DNA from: Deltaproteobacteria bacterium
GTDB lineage: Bacteria > Myxococcota_A > UBA9160 > UBA4427
Assembly (NCBI GenBank): GCA_029261855.1
Contig: JAJDAN010000082.1
Location: 1-41,419, forward strand
Length of the DNA: 41,419 nt
Direction: 5' to 3'
Part shown: positions 24,908-33,870 of the stretch, in pieces
Numbering within the stretch: the first letter of the stretch is position 1
How the letters are laid out: every line of letters starts with the position of its first letter
The notes under the pieces: model-generated
The model's database searches: none
Seen by the model: the letters and a program-made list of their open reading frames with translations, nothing else
Told to the model about the DNA's origin: nothing
Translations under genes and position numbers: made by a program

Positions 24908-26137
24908 CTAGCGAAGCATTGCGGACGAGTAGTCGAGGATTCGGCGCGCCACGATCAGCTGATTGATCTGCTGGGTGCCTTCGAAGATGTCGTTGATCTT
25001 CGCGTCGCGCATCCACTTCTCGACGAGCAGCTTCTGGGACTGGCCGAGGGGGCCCAGGATCTGGACGGCCCGCTGGGTGATCTGGGTGACGGCGAGGCCT
25101 GCCTTGGCCTTGGCCATGGACGCCTCGAGGTTGTTCGGCTTGCCCTGTCCCATCATCTGCGCCGAGCGCCAGGTGAGCAGCCGCGCGCCCTGCAACTCGG
25201 CTTCCATCTCCATCACGTCGCGCTCGATGGCCGTCAGCTCGTGCGGTGCGGCGTCGTAGCGGATCGTCACGCCCTGACGCGCGAGCTCTTCCTTCAGGAA
25301 GTCGAGGGAAGCGCGACCCACACCGACGGCCATGGCGGCGACGATCGGCCGGCTGGCGTCGAAGGTGGCCATGGCACCCTTGAAGCCCTTGTCGCCGCTC
25401 GGCTTCTTCCCCTTGCCGCGAACCTCGGCGCTGCCGAGCAGGTTCTCGCGCGGCACCCGGCAGTCATCGAAGCGCAGCGTTGCCGTGTCGGAAGCGCGGA
25501 TGCCCATCTTCTTCTCGAGACCGACGAGCTCCATCCCCGGCGTGTTCGCGGGAACGACGAACGACTTGATACCGCCGCGCCCGGCGGACTTGTCGATGGT
25601 CGCCCACACCACGACGAAGCCGCCGTCGACCTGAGACGCGCCGTCGCCGGCGGTGCAGAAGATCTTCGTGCCGTTGAGCACCCATTCCTGGGTGGCATCG
25701 TCGAAGTCGGCGGTCGACTCGATGGCGGCGGAATCGGACCCCGCCCCCGGTTCGGTGATTGCCATGGCACCCCACACCGGGTGCGGGCTGCTCTTGAACG
25801 GCTCCATGAACTTCTCGCGCTGTTCGGGCGTACCCGCTGCACCGACCGCCGAGCCACCGAGTGCAGCCGTCGGCATGCGCAGGTACAGGCCGGCGTCTCC
25901 GAAGCACAGCTCTTCGGCCTGGATGCAGACGGTGACGAAGCCGTCTCCTTCTGCCGTCGGATCCCCCGGCGAGCCCTTGCGGCCTTCGTTCCACCAGAAG
26001 TCGACCCACTGCTGCGGCAGGTCGTGCTCGCGGGTGTCGGCCTCGCGCGAGACCGGGCGCATCTGCTCGAGCGCGATCTTGTTGTAGTGCTCGCGGGCGA
26101 GGACGCTGTTCTTGCTGAGCTCGAAGGAGATGGGCAT
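24908..26137 (-). CDS. Acyl-CoA dehydrogenase (409 aa)
   Basis: FAD-dependent dehydrogenase introducing a trans-2 double bond into an acyl-CoA. Motifs include AITEPGAGSDSAAIES (flavin and substrate loop), WVLNGTKIFCTAGDGASQ, FDDCRVPRENLLG, and the C-terminal RDAKINDIFEGTQQINQLIV, whose E386 is in the place of the catalytic base of short/medium-chain enzymes. The ATG at 26137 follows a tggag ribosome site; an ATG 12 bases upstream has none. The N-terminal ELSKNSVLAREHYNKIALEQ differs from standard FadE-type enzymes. It follows a second, distantly related dehydrogenase gene by 53 bases, so the two are probably an operon and may act on one pathway or form one complex. Substrate unknown. Confidence 0.93.
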   Translation of the reverse strand: MPISFELSKNSVLAREHYNKIALEQMRPVSREADTREHDLPQQWVDFWWNEGRKGSPGDPTAEGDGFVTVCIQAEELCFGDAGLYLRMPTAALGGSAVGAAGTPEQREKFMEPFKSSPHPVWGAMAITEPGAGSDSAAIESTADFDDATQEWVLNGTKIFCTAGDGASQVDGGFVVVWATIDKSAGRGGIKSFVVPANTPGMELVGLEKKMGIRASDTATLRFDDCRVPRENLLGSAEVRGKGKKPSGDKGFKGAMATFDASRPIVAAMAVGVGRASLDFLKEELARQGVTIRYDAAPHELTAIERDVMEMEAELQGARLLTWRSAQMMGQGKPNNLEASMAKAKAGLAVTQITQRAVQILGPLGQSQKLLVEKWMRDAKINDIFEGTQQINQLIVARRILDYSSAMLR

Positions 26138-26190
26138 TCGTGGCTCCATTCTGGAGAGGGCGAAGAGAGTTCTTCGCTTGGCAGAGGCTG

Positions 26191-27279
26191 TTAGAGCAGG
26201 CTCATGGCTTCGAAGCTCTGGAAGCCGCCCGCGTTTCGCAGATGCATTTCCGGCAGGTAGTCGCGGATGTAGCCGTGGCCGCCCAGCACCTGGACGGCGC
26301 CGTCGGCCACTTGCAACACCGTGCGGCGTGCCTTGTCGGACGCGAGCCGCGCTTCGCGGGTCACCGGCTTGCCCTCGTCGAGCAGGAAGGCGGCCTCCCA
26401 GGCCAGCAGTCGCGCTGCGTCGATCTCGATGGCCATGTCCGCCAGCTTGAAGGCGATTGCCTGCTTGGTGGCGATCGGCACGCCGAACGCTTCGCGTTCC
26501 TTGGCGTAGTCCCGGGCCAGCTCGAACGAAGCGCGGGCCATGCCGACAGCGGCGGCCGCCATGGCCACACGACCGCGATCGACCAGGGCGGCGATGTCGG
26601 CGCCGGCGGCGCCACCGAGTCGGGCGTCCTCGGGAACCCGGACCCCCGCGAGGGCAAGCTCTACGGTGGGCAGTCCCGCGAGCCCCAGGTTGCGTTCCGG
26701 GGTGGCGGTCAGGCCCTTCGCGCCACGCGGCACGACGAACGCCTGGGGACGGCCCTCGTCCGAGGCCACCACCAGCACCGGCCCGGACCCGTCGAGCCAG
26801 GGCACGAGGCACTTGGCGCCGTCGAGCACATAGCCGTCGCCGTCCTTGCGGGCCGTCGTCGTCGGGGCGAGGGGGTTGAAGTCAAAACGGGGTTCTACGA
26901 TTGCGAGGCTGCCCGGCTCGAACGAGTCGCTGCACAAGGTCGGGAGCAGGGACGCCTGCTGGGCCTCGGTGCCGTAATCGGTCACGGGGACCCCGAGCAG
27001 GGACGGGGAGAGGATGCCGATGGCCAGTGACAGGTCGCCCCAGGCGAGCTCCTCCGCGATCAGGCAGCTGGTCAGTGCGCTCCGCTCGCCGCCGCCGCCG
27101 TGGGTCTCGGGCAGACCGTTCGCCACCAGGCCCAGCTCGTGGGCCTGGGTGAGGACATCCTTCGACAGCGCGTGAGCTTCGTCGCAGGGACGCGATTCCG
27201 GCCGGACTTCGTTCACGACGAACTGACGGACGGTCTCGACGATCAGCGCCTGCTCGTCGGTGGGATCGAAGCCAATCAT
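26191..27279 (-). CDS. Acyl-CoA dehydrogenase family protein, short C-terminus (362 aa)
   Basis: Second acyl-CoA dehydrogenase, upstream partner of the one at 24908-26137. N-terminal DPTDEQALIVETVRQFVVNE, central LAIVEPRFDFN and VLDGAKCLVPWLDGSGPVLV, and C-terminal KREAFG-like segment AKEREAFGVPIATKQAIAFK and QVLGGHGYIRDYLPEMHLRN place it in the family. The final FEAMSLL aligns with FEGT of the partner, so the catalytic Glu (E357) seems kept, but the protein stops five residues later instead of about 23. The flavin-loop region is weak (VEPRFDF in place of TEPGAGSD). ATG 27279 has a strong aaggag site. It is divergent from actA, 288 bases away; that gap has a GGGGCAG/CTGCCCC inverted repeat at 27302-27332. 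Confidence 0.88.
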   Translation of the reverse strand: MIGFDPTDEQALIVETVRQFVVNEVRPESRPCDEAHALSKDVLTQAHELGLVANGLPETHGGGGERSALTSCLIAEELAWGDLSLAIGILSPSLLGVPVTDYGTEAQQASLLPTLCSDSFEPGSLAIVEPRFDFNPLAPTTTARKDGDGYVLDGAKCLVPWLDGSGPVLVVASDEGRPQAFVVPRGAKGLTATPERNLGLAGLPTVELALAGVRVPEDARLGGAAGADIAALVDRGRVAMAAAAVGMARASFELARDYAKEREAFGVPIATKQAIAFKLADMAIEIDAARLLAWEAAFLLDEGKPVTREARLASDKARRTVLQVADGAVQVLGGHGYIRDYLPEMHLRNAGGFQSFEAMSLL

Positions 27280-27567
27280 TCTCGCTCCTTGTGGGGATTT
27301 CGGGGCAGCGGTCGGGTCCGCGGTCCTGCCCCGGTCCGGACGGATGAGGACGGAAATCGCGGCGCAGTCTACCAGCTGCCCGGTCGACGCGCGCCGCGCG
27401 GAAGCGGCCTGTCGGTGCAACGATCCGATGCGTTTCTCGGCGTCAGGCCCCCCACGATACTGCGGACCGCGACCGCGGAGAGCCGGCCTCGCCCCGCTGC
27501 CCGCTGGTGCACGGCCGCCGAGATTCTCGTTCATCTGCGGCTCTTTGCTTCATCCATGAGGATCGAT

Positions 27568-28299
27568 ATGAGCCTGAACCGCAGGACGCACCGGCGCTGG
27601 CTGGTCACCGCGTGCCCGATCTTGGCCGCGGGACTCGCGATGTGCCTCTTCGCTGGCTCGGAGGCCGCCGCCGCGGAAGCCGCGGTTGCGGGGAGCGTGT
27701 GCGAAGCCCAGAAGCTGAAGGCCCAGAACGCGCTGGATCCGCATTTCGAAATCGAGATTCCGGCGGAATTCGACAAGCCCTTCCCGAGCCTGGACGCCTG
27801 CCTTTCCCACGAAGCCGCCTGGGACGAGAACAACGAAGGCCCGCGCCAGCCCATTCCCTTCAGCCACCAGCACCACGCCGGGAAGTTCGAGATCGACTGC
27901 CAGTACTGCCATTCCGGAACCGACCGGTCGCGCGCCGCCGGCGTGCCTTCCGTCCAGGTCTGCATGGGCTGCCACTCCCAGTTCCCCGCCGAGTACGACG
28001 AGTTGGAAGGGATCAAGATCCTCAAGCAGCACTGGGAAGAGAAGAAGCCGATCGAGTGGAATCAGGTCTACCGCCTGCCCGAGTACGTGAAGTTCCGCCA
28101 CAACCGCCACATCCAGTTCGGGCTCGACTGCCAGCAGTGTCACGGGCCCGTGCAGGACATGGAGCGCGTCTACGTCCAGCCCGACACCAACTGGAAGTAT
28201 TTCGTGCCGTCCCAGACCCTCGAGATGGGCTGGTGCATCCAGTGTCACCGCAAGGAAGAGCACAAGGCTTCGCTCGACTGCATGACGTGTCACCACTGA
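27568..28299 (+). CDS. actA: Alternative complex III subunit ActA, pentaheme cytochrome c (243 aa)
   Basis: First subunit of alternative complex III, a quinol-oxidising complex unrelated to bc1. Five CxxCH heme-binding motifs are present: C111-H115, C132-H136, C188-H192, C223-H227 and C238-H242, the last near the C-terminus (MTCHH). A signal or anchor helix spans about 10-35. The ATG at 27568 is chosen because gagga lies 5 bases upstream; an ATG at 27556 is in frame but lacks such a site. It opens a six-gene plus-strand operon whose order matches known act clusters. The heme chain would take electrons from the ActB iron-sulfur clusters and pass them to ActE or another cytochrome c in the periplasm. 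Confidence 0.93.
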   Translation: MSLNRRTHRRWLVTACPILAAGLAMCLFAGSEAAAAEAAVAGSVCEAQKLKAQNALDPHFEIEIPAEFDKPFPSLDACLSHEAAWDENNEGPRQPIPFSHQHHAGKFEIDCQYCHSGTDRSRAAGVPSVQVCMGCHSQFPAEYDELEGIKILKQHWEEKKPIEWNQVYRLPEYVKFRHNRHIQFGLDCQQCHGPVQDMERVYVQPDTNWKYFVPSQTLEMGWCIQCHRKEEHKASLDCMTCHH

Positions 28300-28369
28300 T
28301 CGCTGATGGCAACTGCGCAGATCTTCGCCTCCAATCCGATCGCAACCGCAATCACCCCGGGACCTACGA

Positions 28370-31300
28370 ATGCCTGATCTAGATCGTCGAGACTTTCTGA
28401 GACTGGTAGGACTGGGCGCTGGCGCCGCGGCGACCGCAGCCTGTTCGGATCCGGTCGAGAAGCTCGTTCCGTACGTCATCCAGCCGGAAGTCATTACGCC
28501 CGGCATTGCGGTGAACTACGCCTCGACTTGTCGCGAGTGCCCCGTCGCCTGCGGTCTGCACGTGAAGACGCGCGAGGGACGCCCCATCAAGCTCGAGGGC
28601 AACCCCGTCCACCCCATCAACCAGGGCAAGCTGTGCGCCCGCGGTCAGGCGGGCATCGGCCGGACCTATCACCCGGACCGCATCGAAGGCCCGATGGCGC
28701 GCGGCGCCGACGGCAACCTCTCGCCCGTGTCGTGGGAAGACGCCGAACGATTGCTGGCCGACAAGCTGCGGGCCGGCGGCAACAAGACCTGGGTGCTCGG
28801 CGCGAGTCGCGGACCCACGGTGGACGGCATCATCGATGCGGTCGTGTCCGGCGTCGGCGCCGGCGGTCGGATCGTCTACGAGACCTTCTCCCAGGACGGC
28901 CTGCGACAGGCCACCGCGCTGGTCTTCGGACGCCCGGTACTCCCGCTCTTCGACCTCTCGGGTGCGGATCTCGTGCTCGACTTCGGGTCCGACTTCCTCG
29001 ACGGCGCGCCGAACTCCATCGAGTACATGCGCCAGTTCTCGGACGCCCAGGACGTGGCGAAGCATCCCGGTGGCGGTGCCAAGATGATCACCGTCGGGCC
29101 GCGCCTGTCGATGACGGGCTCGAACGCCGACCAGTGGCTGCCCGCCCGCGCGGGTAGCGAGGGCATCATCGCCCTGGCGCTGGCCAAGGCCGTGGCCGAC
29201 CGCAGTGGTCGCAGCGTCTCGCCGGCGATCGCGTCGGCCTTGTCCGGAGCGACGGCGAACGTGGCGTCCGAGACCGGGGTCGATCCGGCCGCGTTCCAGA
29301 AGGCCGTCGACCTGCTGCTGCACGCGAAGTCGGCGGTGGCCATGCCGCCGGGCGTGGGCGCCACGGGCACTCAGGCGACCGCTACCGCCGCTGCGGTGCT
29401 CGTCTTGAACGCAGTGCTCGGCGCGGTCGGAAGCGCGGTCACGCTGCCCGAAGAAGAGACGGTCCCGGCCGCGGCGAACCAGGACGCCGTGCGGCGCCTG
29501 ACCGAGCACATGAAGGGTGGCAAGGTCGACGTGCTGCTCGTGCACGATGCGAACCCGGTCTACTCGGTGACGGGCGGACTCGGCTTCGCCGAGGCGATCA
29601 AGAAGGTCGGCTTCGTGGTGTCGTTCGCGTCGATGGTGGACGAGACGAGTGCGGTCGCCGACCTCGTTCTCCCCGACTTGACGCCCCTCGAGTCCTGGGG
29701 CGACGCGGAGCCCCGAAAGGGTATCCGGTCACTGCAGCAGCCGACGGTGCGCCCGCTCAAGGATGGTCGACCGCTCGGTGACGTACTGCTGGCGGCGGCG
29801 CGGACCGCGGGCGCAGCGGGTCTGCCCGACGGCAAGACGCAGGACGTCCTGAAGGCCAACTGGAGTGGCAGCAACTGGCGCCAGGCCCTCGATCGCGGCG
29901 GCGAATTCGCCCCCGCGGCGACGACGGGTGCAGCGGTGAGCGACGCCATCCAGGGTCTTTCCGTGGCGATGCCGAAGCTGCTGGGTTCCGGCGACTACGA
30001 CGTCGTCGCCTACGAGCACTCCTTCCTGGGTGACGGCCGCGGTGCCGCCATGCCCTGGTTGCAGGAGATTCCGGACCCGGTCACGAAGGCGAACTGGGTT
30101 TCCTACGCCGAGATCAGCAACGGCACGGCCGCGAAGCTGGGCGTCAAGTTCGGTGAGGTGATCCGGGTCGATACGGGCGCGGGTGCCGGCTCGATCGAGC
30201 TTCCGGTCTACCCCCGTGGCGGCGTGCGAGACGACGTGGTCGCCGTGGCCATCGGCCAGGGTCACACCGAAGGTTTGTACGCATCCATGGCGAACGACGG
30301 TGCGCCGGGCGTCGCGCGCGGTGTCAGCGTCCTCTCGGTGCTGCCGGACGTCTCGGACGAGGCAGGTGCCGGTGCGTTCCTCTCCACCAGGGCGTCGCTC
30401 TCGAAGACCGGCGGCTTCAGCCGCATTCCCCTCACGCAGTGGACCGACAACCAGCGCGGCCGCGAGCTCATCCCGGAGGTCTCGCTGTCGGCTCTGGCGG
30501 CCTCGAAGCCCAAGAGCTCGCACTTCGAGGCGGACGAGGGCGGCCACATGGACGGCCCGCCCTTCCAGTACGACATGGCCTACGACGCCTCGCCGGAAAG
30601 CGAGTACCGCTGGGGCATGACGATCGACAACGATCGCTGCACGGGCTGCTCGGCCTGCGTCGCCGCTTGCTACATCGAGAACAACATTCCGGTGGTCGGT
30701 CAGGAAGGTCAGACCCGGCGCCGGGACATGAGCTGGATCCGCATCGAGCGCTACATCGGCGACGGGGATGTGTCGGGCGGCTACGCGCGACGTCCGCACC
30801 CGGACGGCGAGCAGCTCGGCAAGGTCGACGTGCGCCAAGCGCCGATGCTGTGCCAGCACTGCGGCGCGGCACCCTGCGAGGCGGTGTGCCCGGTCATCGC
30901 GACCTACCACACGCCCGAAGGCATCAACGGCATGGTCTACAACCGTTGTGTGGGTACGCGCTACTGCGCCAACAACTGCACCTACAAGGTCCGCCGCTTC
31001 AACTACTTCGACTACAGCCGGGAAAACTGGCCCGGTCTGCTGGGCATGATGCTCAACCCGGACGTCACCGTCCGCGGACAGGGCGTCATGGAAAAGTGCA
31101 CCTTCTGCGTCCAGCGCATCGAGGCCGCGCGCCAGCCTGCGAAGGACCAGGGCGTGCCCATTCCCGACGGCGCAGTGCAGACTGCCTGCCAGCAGTCGTG
31201 CCCGACGAATGCCATCACCTTCGGCAACTCAAAGGACCCGAAGTCGGTGGTCGTTGCCAAGGCCAGTGACGAGAAGCGTTCCTACCACTCGCTGCAGATC

Positions 31301-31390
31301 CTGAACACGCGGCCCGCCGTCACCTATCTCAAGCAGGTGCGGCGGATCGCGGATGACTCGAGCCACGAGACGAAGAAGGGGAGTCACTGA
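28370..31390 (+). CDS. actB: Alternative complex III subunit ActB, molybdopterin-like and iron-sulfur fusion (1006 aa)
   Basis: Large peripheral subunit. It starts with a twin-arginine signal (DRRDFLRLVGLGAG) ending TAAC, so it is probably exported folded and lipid-anchored. Residues 40-700 resemble a molybdopterin oxidoreductase; four Cys (C54, C57, C61, C89) have the C-x2-C-x3-C-x27-C spacing of an N-terminal 4Fe-4S site. Residues from 750 form a ferredoxin-like B subunit with four Cys sets: CTGCSACVAAC (C757 on), CQHCGAAPCEAVC, CVGTRYCANNC, and KCTFC with CQQSC. Known ActB proteins carry three 4Fe-4S and one 3Fe-4S cluster in this half and no molybdenum. Start ATG 28370 lies 70 bases after actA; its stop overlaps actC by one base. 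Confidence 0.94.
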   Translation: MPDLDRRDFLRLVGLGAGAAATAACSDPVEKLVPYVIQPEVITPGIAVNYASTCRECPVACGLHVKTREGRPIKLEGNPVHPINQGKLCARGQAGIGRTYHPDRIEGPMARGADGNLSPVSWEDAERLLADKLRAGGNKTWVLGASRGPTVDGIIDAVVSGVGAGGRIVYETFSQDGLRQATALVFGRPVLPLFDLSGADLVLDFGSDFLDGAPNSIEYMRQFSDAQDVAKHPGGGAKMITVGPRLSMTGSNADQWLPARAGSEGIIALALAKAVADRSGRSVSPAIASALSGATANVASETGVDPAAFQKAVDLLLHAKSAVAMPPGVGATGTQATATAAAVLVLNAVLGAVGSAVTLPEEETVPAAANQDAVRRLTEHMKGGKVDVLLVHDANPVYSVTGGLGFAEAIKKVGFVVSFASMVDETSAVADLVLPDLTPLESWGDAEPRKGIRSLQQPTVRPLKDGRPLGDVLLAAARTAGAAGLPDGKTQDVLKANWSGSNWRQALDRGGEFAPAATTGAAVSDAIQGLSVAMPKLLGSGDYDVVAYEHSFLGDGRGAAMPWLQEIPDPVTKANWVSYAEISNGTAAKLGVKFGEVIRVDTGAGAGSIELPVYPRGGVRDDVVAVAIGQGHTEGLYASMANDGAPGVARGVSVLSVLPDVSDEAGAGAFLSTRASLSKTGGFSRIPLTQWTDNQRGRELIPEVSLSALAASKPKSSHFEADEGGHMDGPPFQYDMAYDASPESEYRWGMTIDNDRCTGCSACVAACYIENNIPVVGQEGQTRRRDMSWIRIERYIGDGDVSGGYARRPHPDGEQLGKVDVRQAPMLCQHCGAAPCEAVCPVIATYHTPEGINGMVYNRCVGTRYCANNCTYKVRRFNYFDYSRENWPGLLGMMLNPDVTVRGQGVMEKCTFCVQRIEAARQPAKDQGVPIPDGAVQTACQQSCPTNAITFGNSKDPKSVVVAKASDEKRSYHSLQILNTRPAVTYLKQVRRIADDSSHETKKGSH

Positions 31391-32763
31391 TGACGCCGCC
31401 TCCCGCAACCGCCGCGGTCGACATGATGCGGCCGACCACGGTCCCCCAGGACTCCCAGATCAATCGCGACGTCATGTCGGTGACCAAGGGCGTTTCCTGG
31501 CAATGGGGGCTGCTGCTCTCCATGGCCCTGATCGGCGTCGCCCAGGCGATCTTCACCCTGGCCTACCAGACCTACGTGGGCCTCGGCATCGCCGGCTACC
31601 AGTCGCCCGTCTTCTGGGGCGTCTACATCATCAACTTCGTGTTCTGGATCGGGATCGGCCACGCCGGCACCCTGATCTCGGCCATCCTCTTCCTGTTCCG
31701 CGCGAAATGGCGCAACGCGATCAACCGCGGCGCCGAAGCCATGACGGTCTTCGCGGTACTCACCGCGGCGCTGTTCCCGCTGATCCACATCGGGCGACTC
31801 TGGAAGTTCTACTTCCTCATCCCCTACCCGAACCAGCGCGCTCTGTGGGTGAATTTCAAGAGCCCGCTCCTGTGGGACGTGTTCGCGATCAATACGTACA
31901 TGTTGATCTCGATCATCTTCTTCTTCGTCGGCCTGGTCCCGGACATCGCCATCGCGCGCGACCGGGCCACCGGCATCAAGAAGGTCGCCTACACGCTGCT
32001 CGCCCTCGGTTGGCAGGGCACGGGGCGCCAGTGGAAGGCGCACAACCGCACGGTGCTGCATCTCGCCGGGCTGGCGACGCCCCTGGTGCTCTCGGTGCAC
32101 TCGGTCGTGTCCTGGGACTTCGCGATGTCCATCGTTCCCGGCTGGCACGCGACGATCTTCGCTCCCTACTTCGTCGCCGGCGCCATCTTCGGCGGCTTCG
32201 CGATGGTGCTCGTGGTGATGATCCCGGTTCGCCGGATCTTCCGCCTCGAGGCGTACATCACCGACTACCACTTCGACAACATGTCGCGCTTCATTCTCTT
32301 CACGTCGCTGATCTGCGGCTACGCGTACGGGGCGGAGTACTTCATCGCCTGGTACAGCGGTGTGGAGTTCGAGCAGACCTCGTTCTGGCTGCGCCTCTTC
32401 GGCCCCTACTGGCTGTCGACCTGGTTCATGATCAGCTTCAACGTGCTCTTCCCGCAGCTGCTCTGGATCAAGAAGCTGCGCACCAACGTGCCCTTCCTGT
32501 TCGTGCTGTGCGTGTTCATCAACATCGGCATGTGGTTCGAGCGCTACGTCATCATCATCACCTCACTTTCCCGTGAGTACATCCCGGCGGCCTGGGGTCT
32601 CTACATCCCGAGCCTGGCCGAGATGTCGATCCTGCTCGGGTCATTCTGCTGGTTCAGCATGTTCTTCCTGCTCTTCCTGAAGTTCCTTCCCATCATCGCC
32701 ATCGCGGAGATGAAGGAGCTGATCATTCACGACAAGGCGCACGCAGCGCAGGAGTCCCACTAA
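31390..32763 (+). CDS. actC: Alternative complex III subunit ActC, NrfD-like membrane protein (457 aa)
   Basis: Polytopic integral membrane subunit of the NrfD/PsrC family that provides a quinol-binding site and a possible proton path. About ten hydrophobic helices are visible, beginning at WQWGLLLSMALIGVAQAIFT and including GVYIINFVFWIGIGHAGTLI, TAALFPLIHIGRLWKFYFLI and VHSVVSWDFAMSIVPGWHAT, all typical of the family. Start ATG 31390 overlaps the actB stop in TGATG with a ggggag site upstream; stop at 32763 overlaps the actD start by one base. It is one of two homologous large membrane subunits (with ActF) in the complex. Confidence 0.95.
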   Translation: MTPPPATAAVDMMRPTTVPQDSQINRDVMSVTKGVSWQWGLLLSMALIGVAQAIFTLAYQTYVGLGIAGYQSPVFWGVYIINFVFWIGIGHAGTLISAILFLFRAKWRNAINRGAEAMTVFAVLTAALFPLIHIGRLWKFYFLIPYPNQRALWVNFKSPLLWDVFAINTYMLISIIFFFVGLVPDIAIARDRATGIKKVAYTLLALGWQGTGRQWKAHNRTVLHLAGLATPLVLSVHSVVSWDFAMSIVPGWHATIFAPYFVAGAIFGGFAMVLVVMIPVRRIFRLEAYITDYHFDNMSRFILFTSLICGYAYGAEYFIAWYSGVEFEQTSFWLRLFGPYWLSTWFMISFNVLFPQLLWIKKLRTNVPFLFVLCVFINIGMWFERYVIIITSLSREYIPAAWGLYIPSLAEMSILLGSFCWFSMFFLLFLKFLPIIAIAEMKELIIHDKAHAAQESH

Positions 32764-33266
32764 TGCCGACTCTGGTCAGCGTTTTCGACCTGCCGGACGA
32801 CACGGCCCTGGCGATTCGCAAGCTGAAGGGACGCGGCTTCGACGACCTCGAGTCGTATTCCCCCGCGCCCTTCGAGCAGATCGACGACGCCATTGACGAG
32901 CGACCGTCCAAAGTGCGTGCCTTCACACTGGTCGGCGGTCTCACGGGTGTCTTCACGGGCTTCCTGATGCAGATCTGGATGTCGTGGGAATGGCCCATCA
33001 AGATCGCCGGCAAGAACTTCGCATCGATCCCGCCCTACGTGATCATCGGCTTCGAGCTGACGATCCTGTTCGGGGGGATCCTCACCCTCATCGGCTTCCT
33101 GCTGGTCGGCCGCCTCTACCCGAGGCCGCTCGACAAGGCGTACAGCTCGCGCTTCTCGGCCGAGGAGTTCGGCATCGCCGTGACCGTCGGCGACCGCGAT
33201 GTGGCCGAAGTCGACGCCCTGTTGCGGAGCCTGTCCGCCAAGGAGGTCACGCTCCTCGATGACTGA
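32763..33266 (+). CDS. actD: Alternative complex III subunit ActD, DUF3341 (167 aa)
   Basis: Small membrane subunit of the DUF3341 family. The soluble N-terminal part (VSVFDLPDDTALAIRKLKGR) is an alpha-beta region, followed by two helices (about 52-72 and 92-114: FTLVGGLTGVFTGFLMQIW and PPYVIIGFELTILFGGILTL) and a C-terminal soluble segment SSRFSAEEFGIAVTVGDRD. This matches the ActD of known complexes, which packs beside ActC. The ATG at 32763 overlaps the actC stop by one base and follows caggag. Confidence 0.93.
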   Translation: MPTLVSVFDLPDDTALAIRKLKGRGFDDLESYSPAPFEQIDDAIDERPSKVRAFTLVGGLTGVFTGFLMQIWMSWEWPIKIAGKNFASIPPYVIIGFELTILFGGILTLIGFLLVGRLYPRPLDKAYSSRFSAEEFGIAVTVGDRDVAEVDALLRSLSAKEVTLLDD

Positions 33267-33870
33267 GTTCGCAATCCAGACGAAGCAGTCCGCCTCTCTG
33301 CGGCCGCTCACCGTTCTCGTCATGCTTGCCGTTGCCGCATCGTTCGGCTGCTGGGAGCAGATCGACGACGGCAAGTGGTTCCCGCAGATGAAGCGGCAGC
33401 CGGTCATCCAGGCCTTCGAAGAGGTGAAGTGGAACGACCAGATGCAGGGCTTCGTGCCGCCCGACGGCACGGTCCCGGTGGGAGGCTCGGCGCTGCCGGA
33501 CCTGGCCAGCATGGACATGGCGTCCCAGGATGCACTGCAGAACCCGAAGCCCGCCAGCCTCGAGTCCCTCAAGAACGGCGAGGTGGTCTTCGGCCGCTAC
33601 TGCCAGCCGTGCCACGGCCCGCTGGGCATGGGTGACGGGCTCGTCGCGGGGCCGTCTCCCTTCGCGCCCAACAACACCGGGCCCTTCCCGGTCGTCCTGC
33701 CCATCAATGGCCCCACCAGCATGGCCCGGGTCTTCTCGGACGGTCACCTCTACACGACGATCTCCCTCGGCCGCGGCCGGATGCCGAACTACGACCGCAT
33801 CCCGCCGATGGAGCGATGGGACATCGTCAACTACCTCCGCGAGATCAACGGTCAGGGAGTGCGACAGTGA
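33259..33870 (+). CDS. actE: Alternative complex III subunit ActE, monoheme cytochrome c lipoprotein (203 aa)
   Basis: Membrane-anchored cytochrome c. A hydrophobic N-terminus ends AASFGCWEQ, giving C31 as a probable lipid-bearing residue. One heme site, FGRYCQPCHGP, supplies C115, C118 and H119; M175 in GRGRMPNYDRIPPMERWDI is the likely axial ligand, and the tail MERWDIVNYLREI is the last helix of the fold. The ATG at 33259 overlaps the actD stop by eight bases and has aaggagg upstream. It is the probable electron exit of the complex towards a terminal oxidase. Confidence 0.93.
   Translation: MTEFAIQTKQSASLRPLTVLVMLAVAASFGCWEQIDDGKWFPQMKRQPVIQAFEEVKWNDQMQGFVPPDGTVPVGGSALPDLASMDMASQDALQNPKPASLESLKNGEVVFGRYCQPCHGPLGMGDGLVAGPSPFAPNNTGPFPVVLPINGPTSMARVFSDGHLYTTISLGRGRMPNYDRIPPMERWDIVNYLREINGQGVRQ

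Noticed and set aside
26191-27279. Second acyl-CoA dehydrogenase as a catalytically dead subunit
   Set aside because: Aligning its last residues to the partner puts E357 (FEAM) at the place of the catalytic Glu (FEGT), so loss of the base is not supported.
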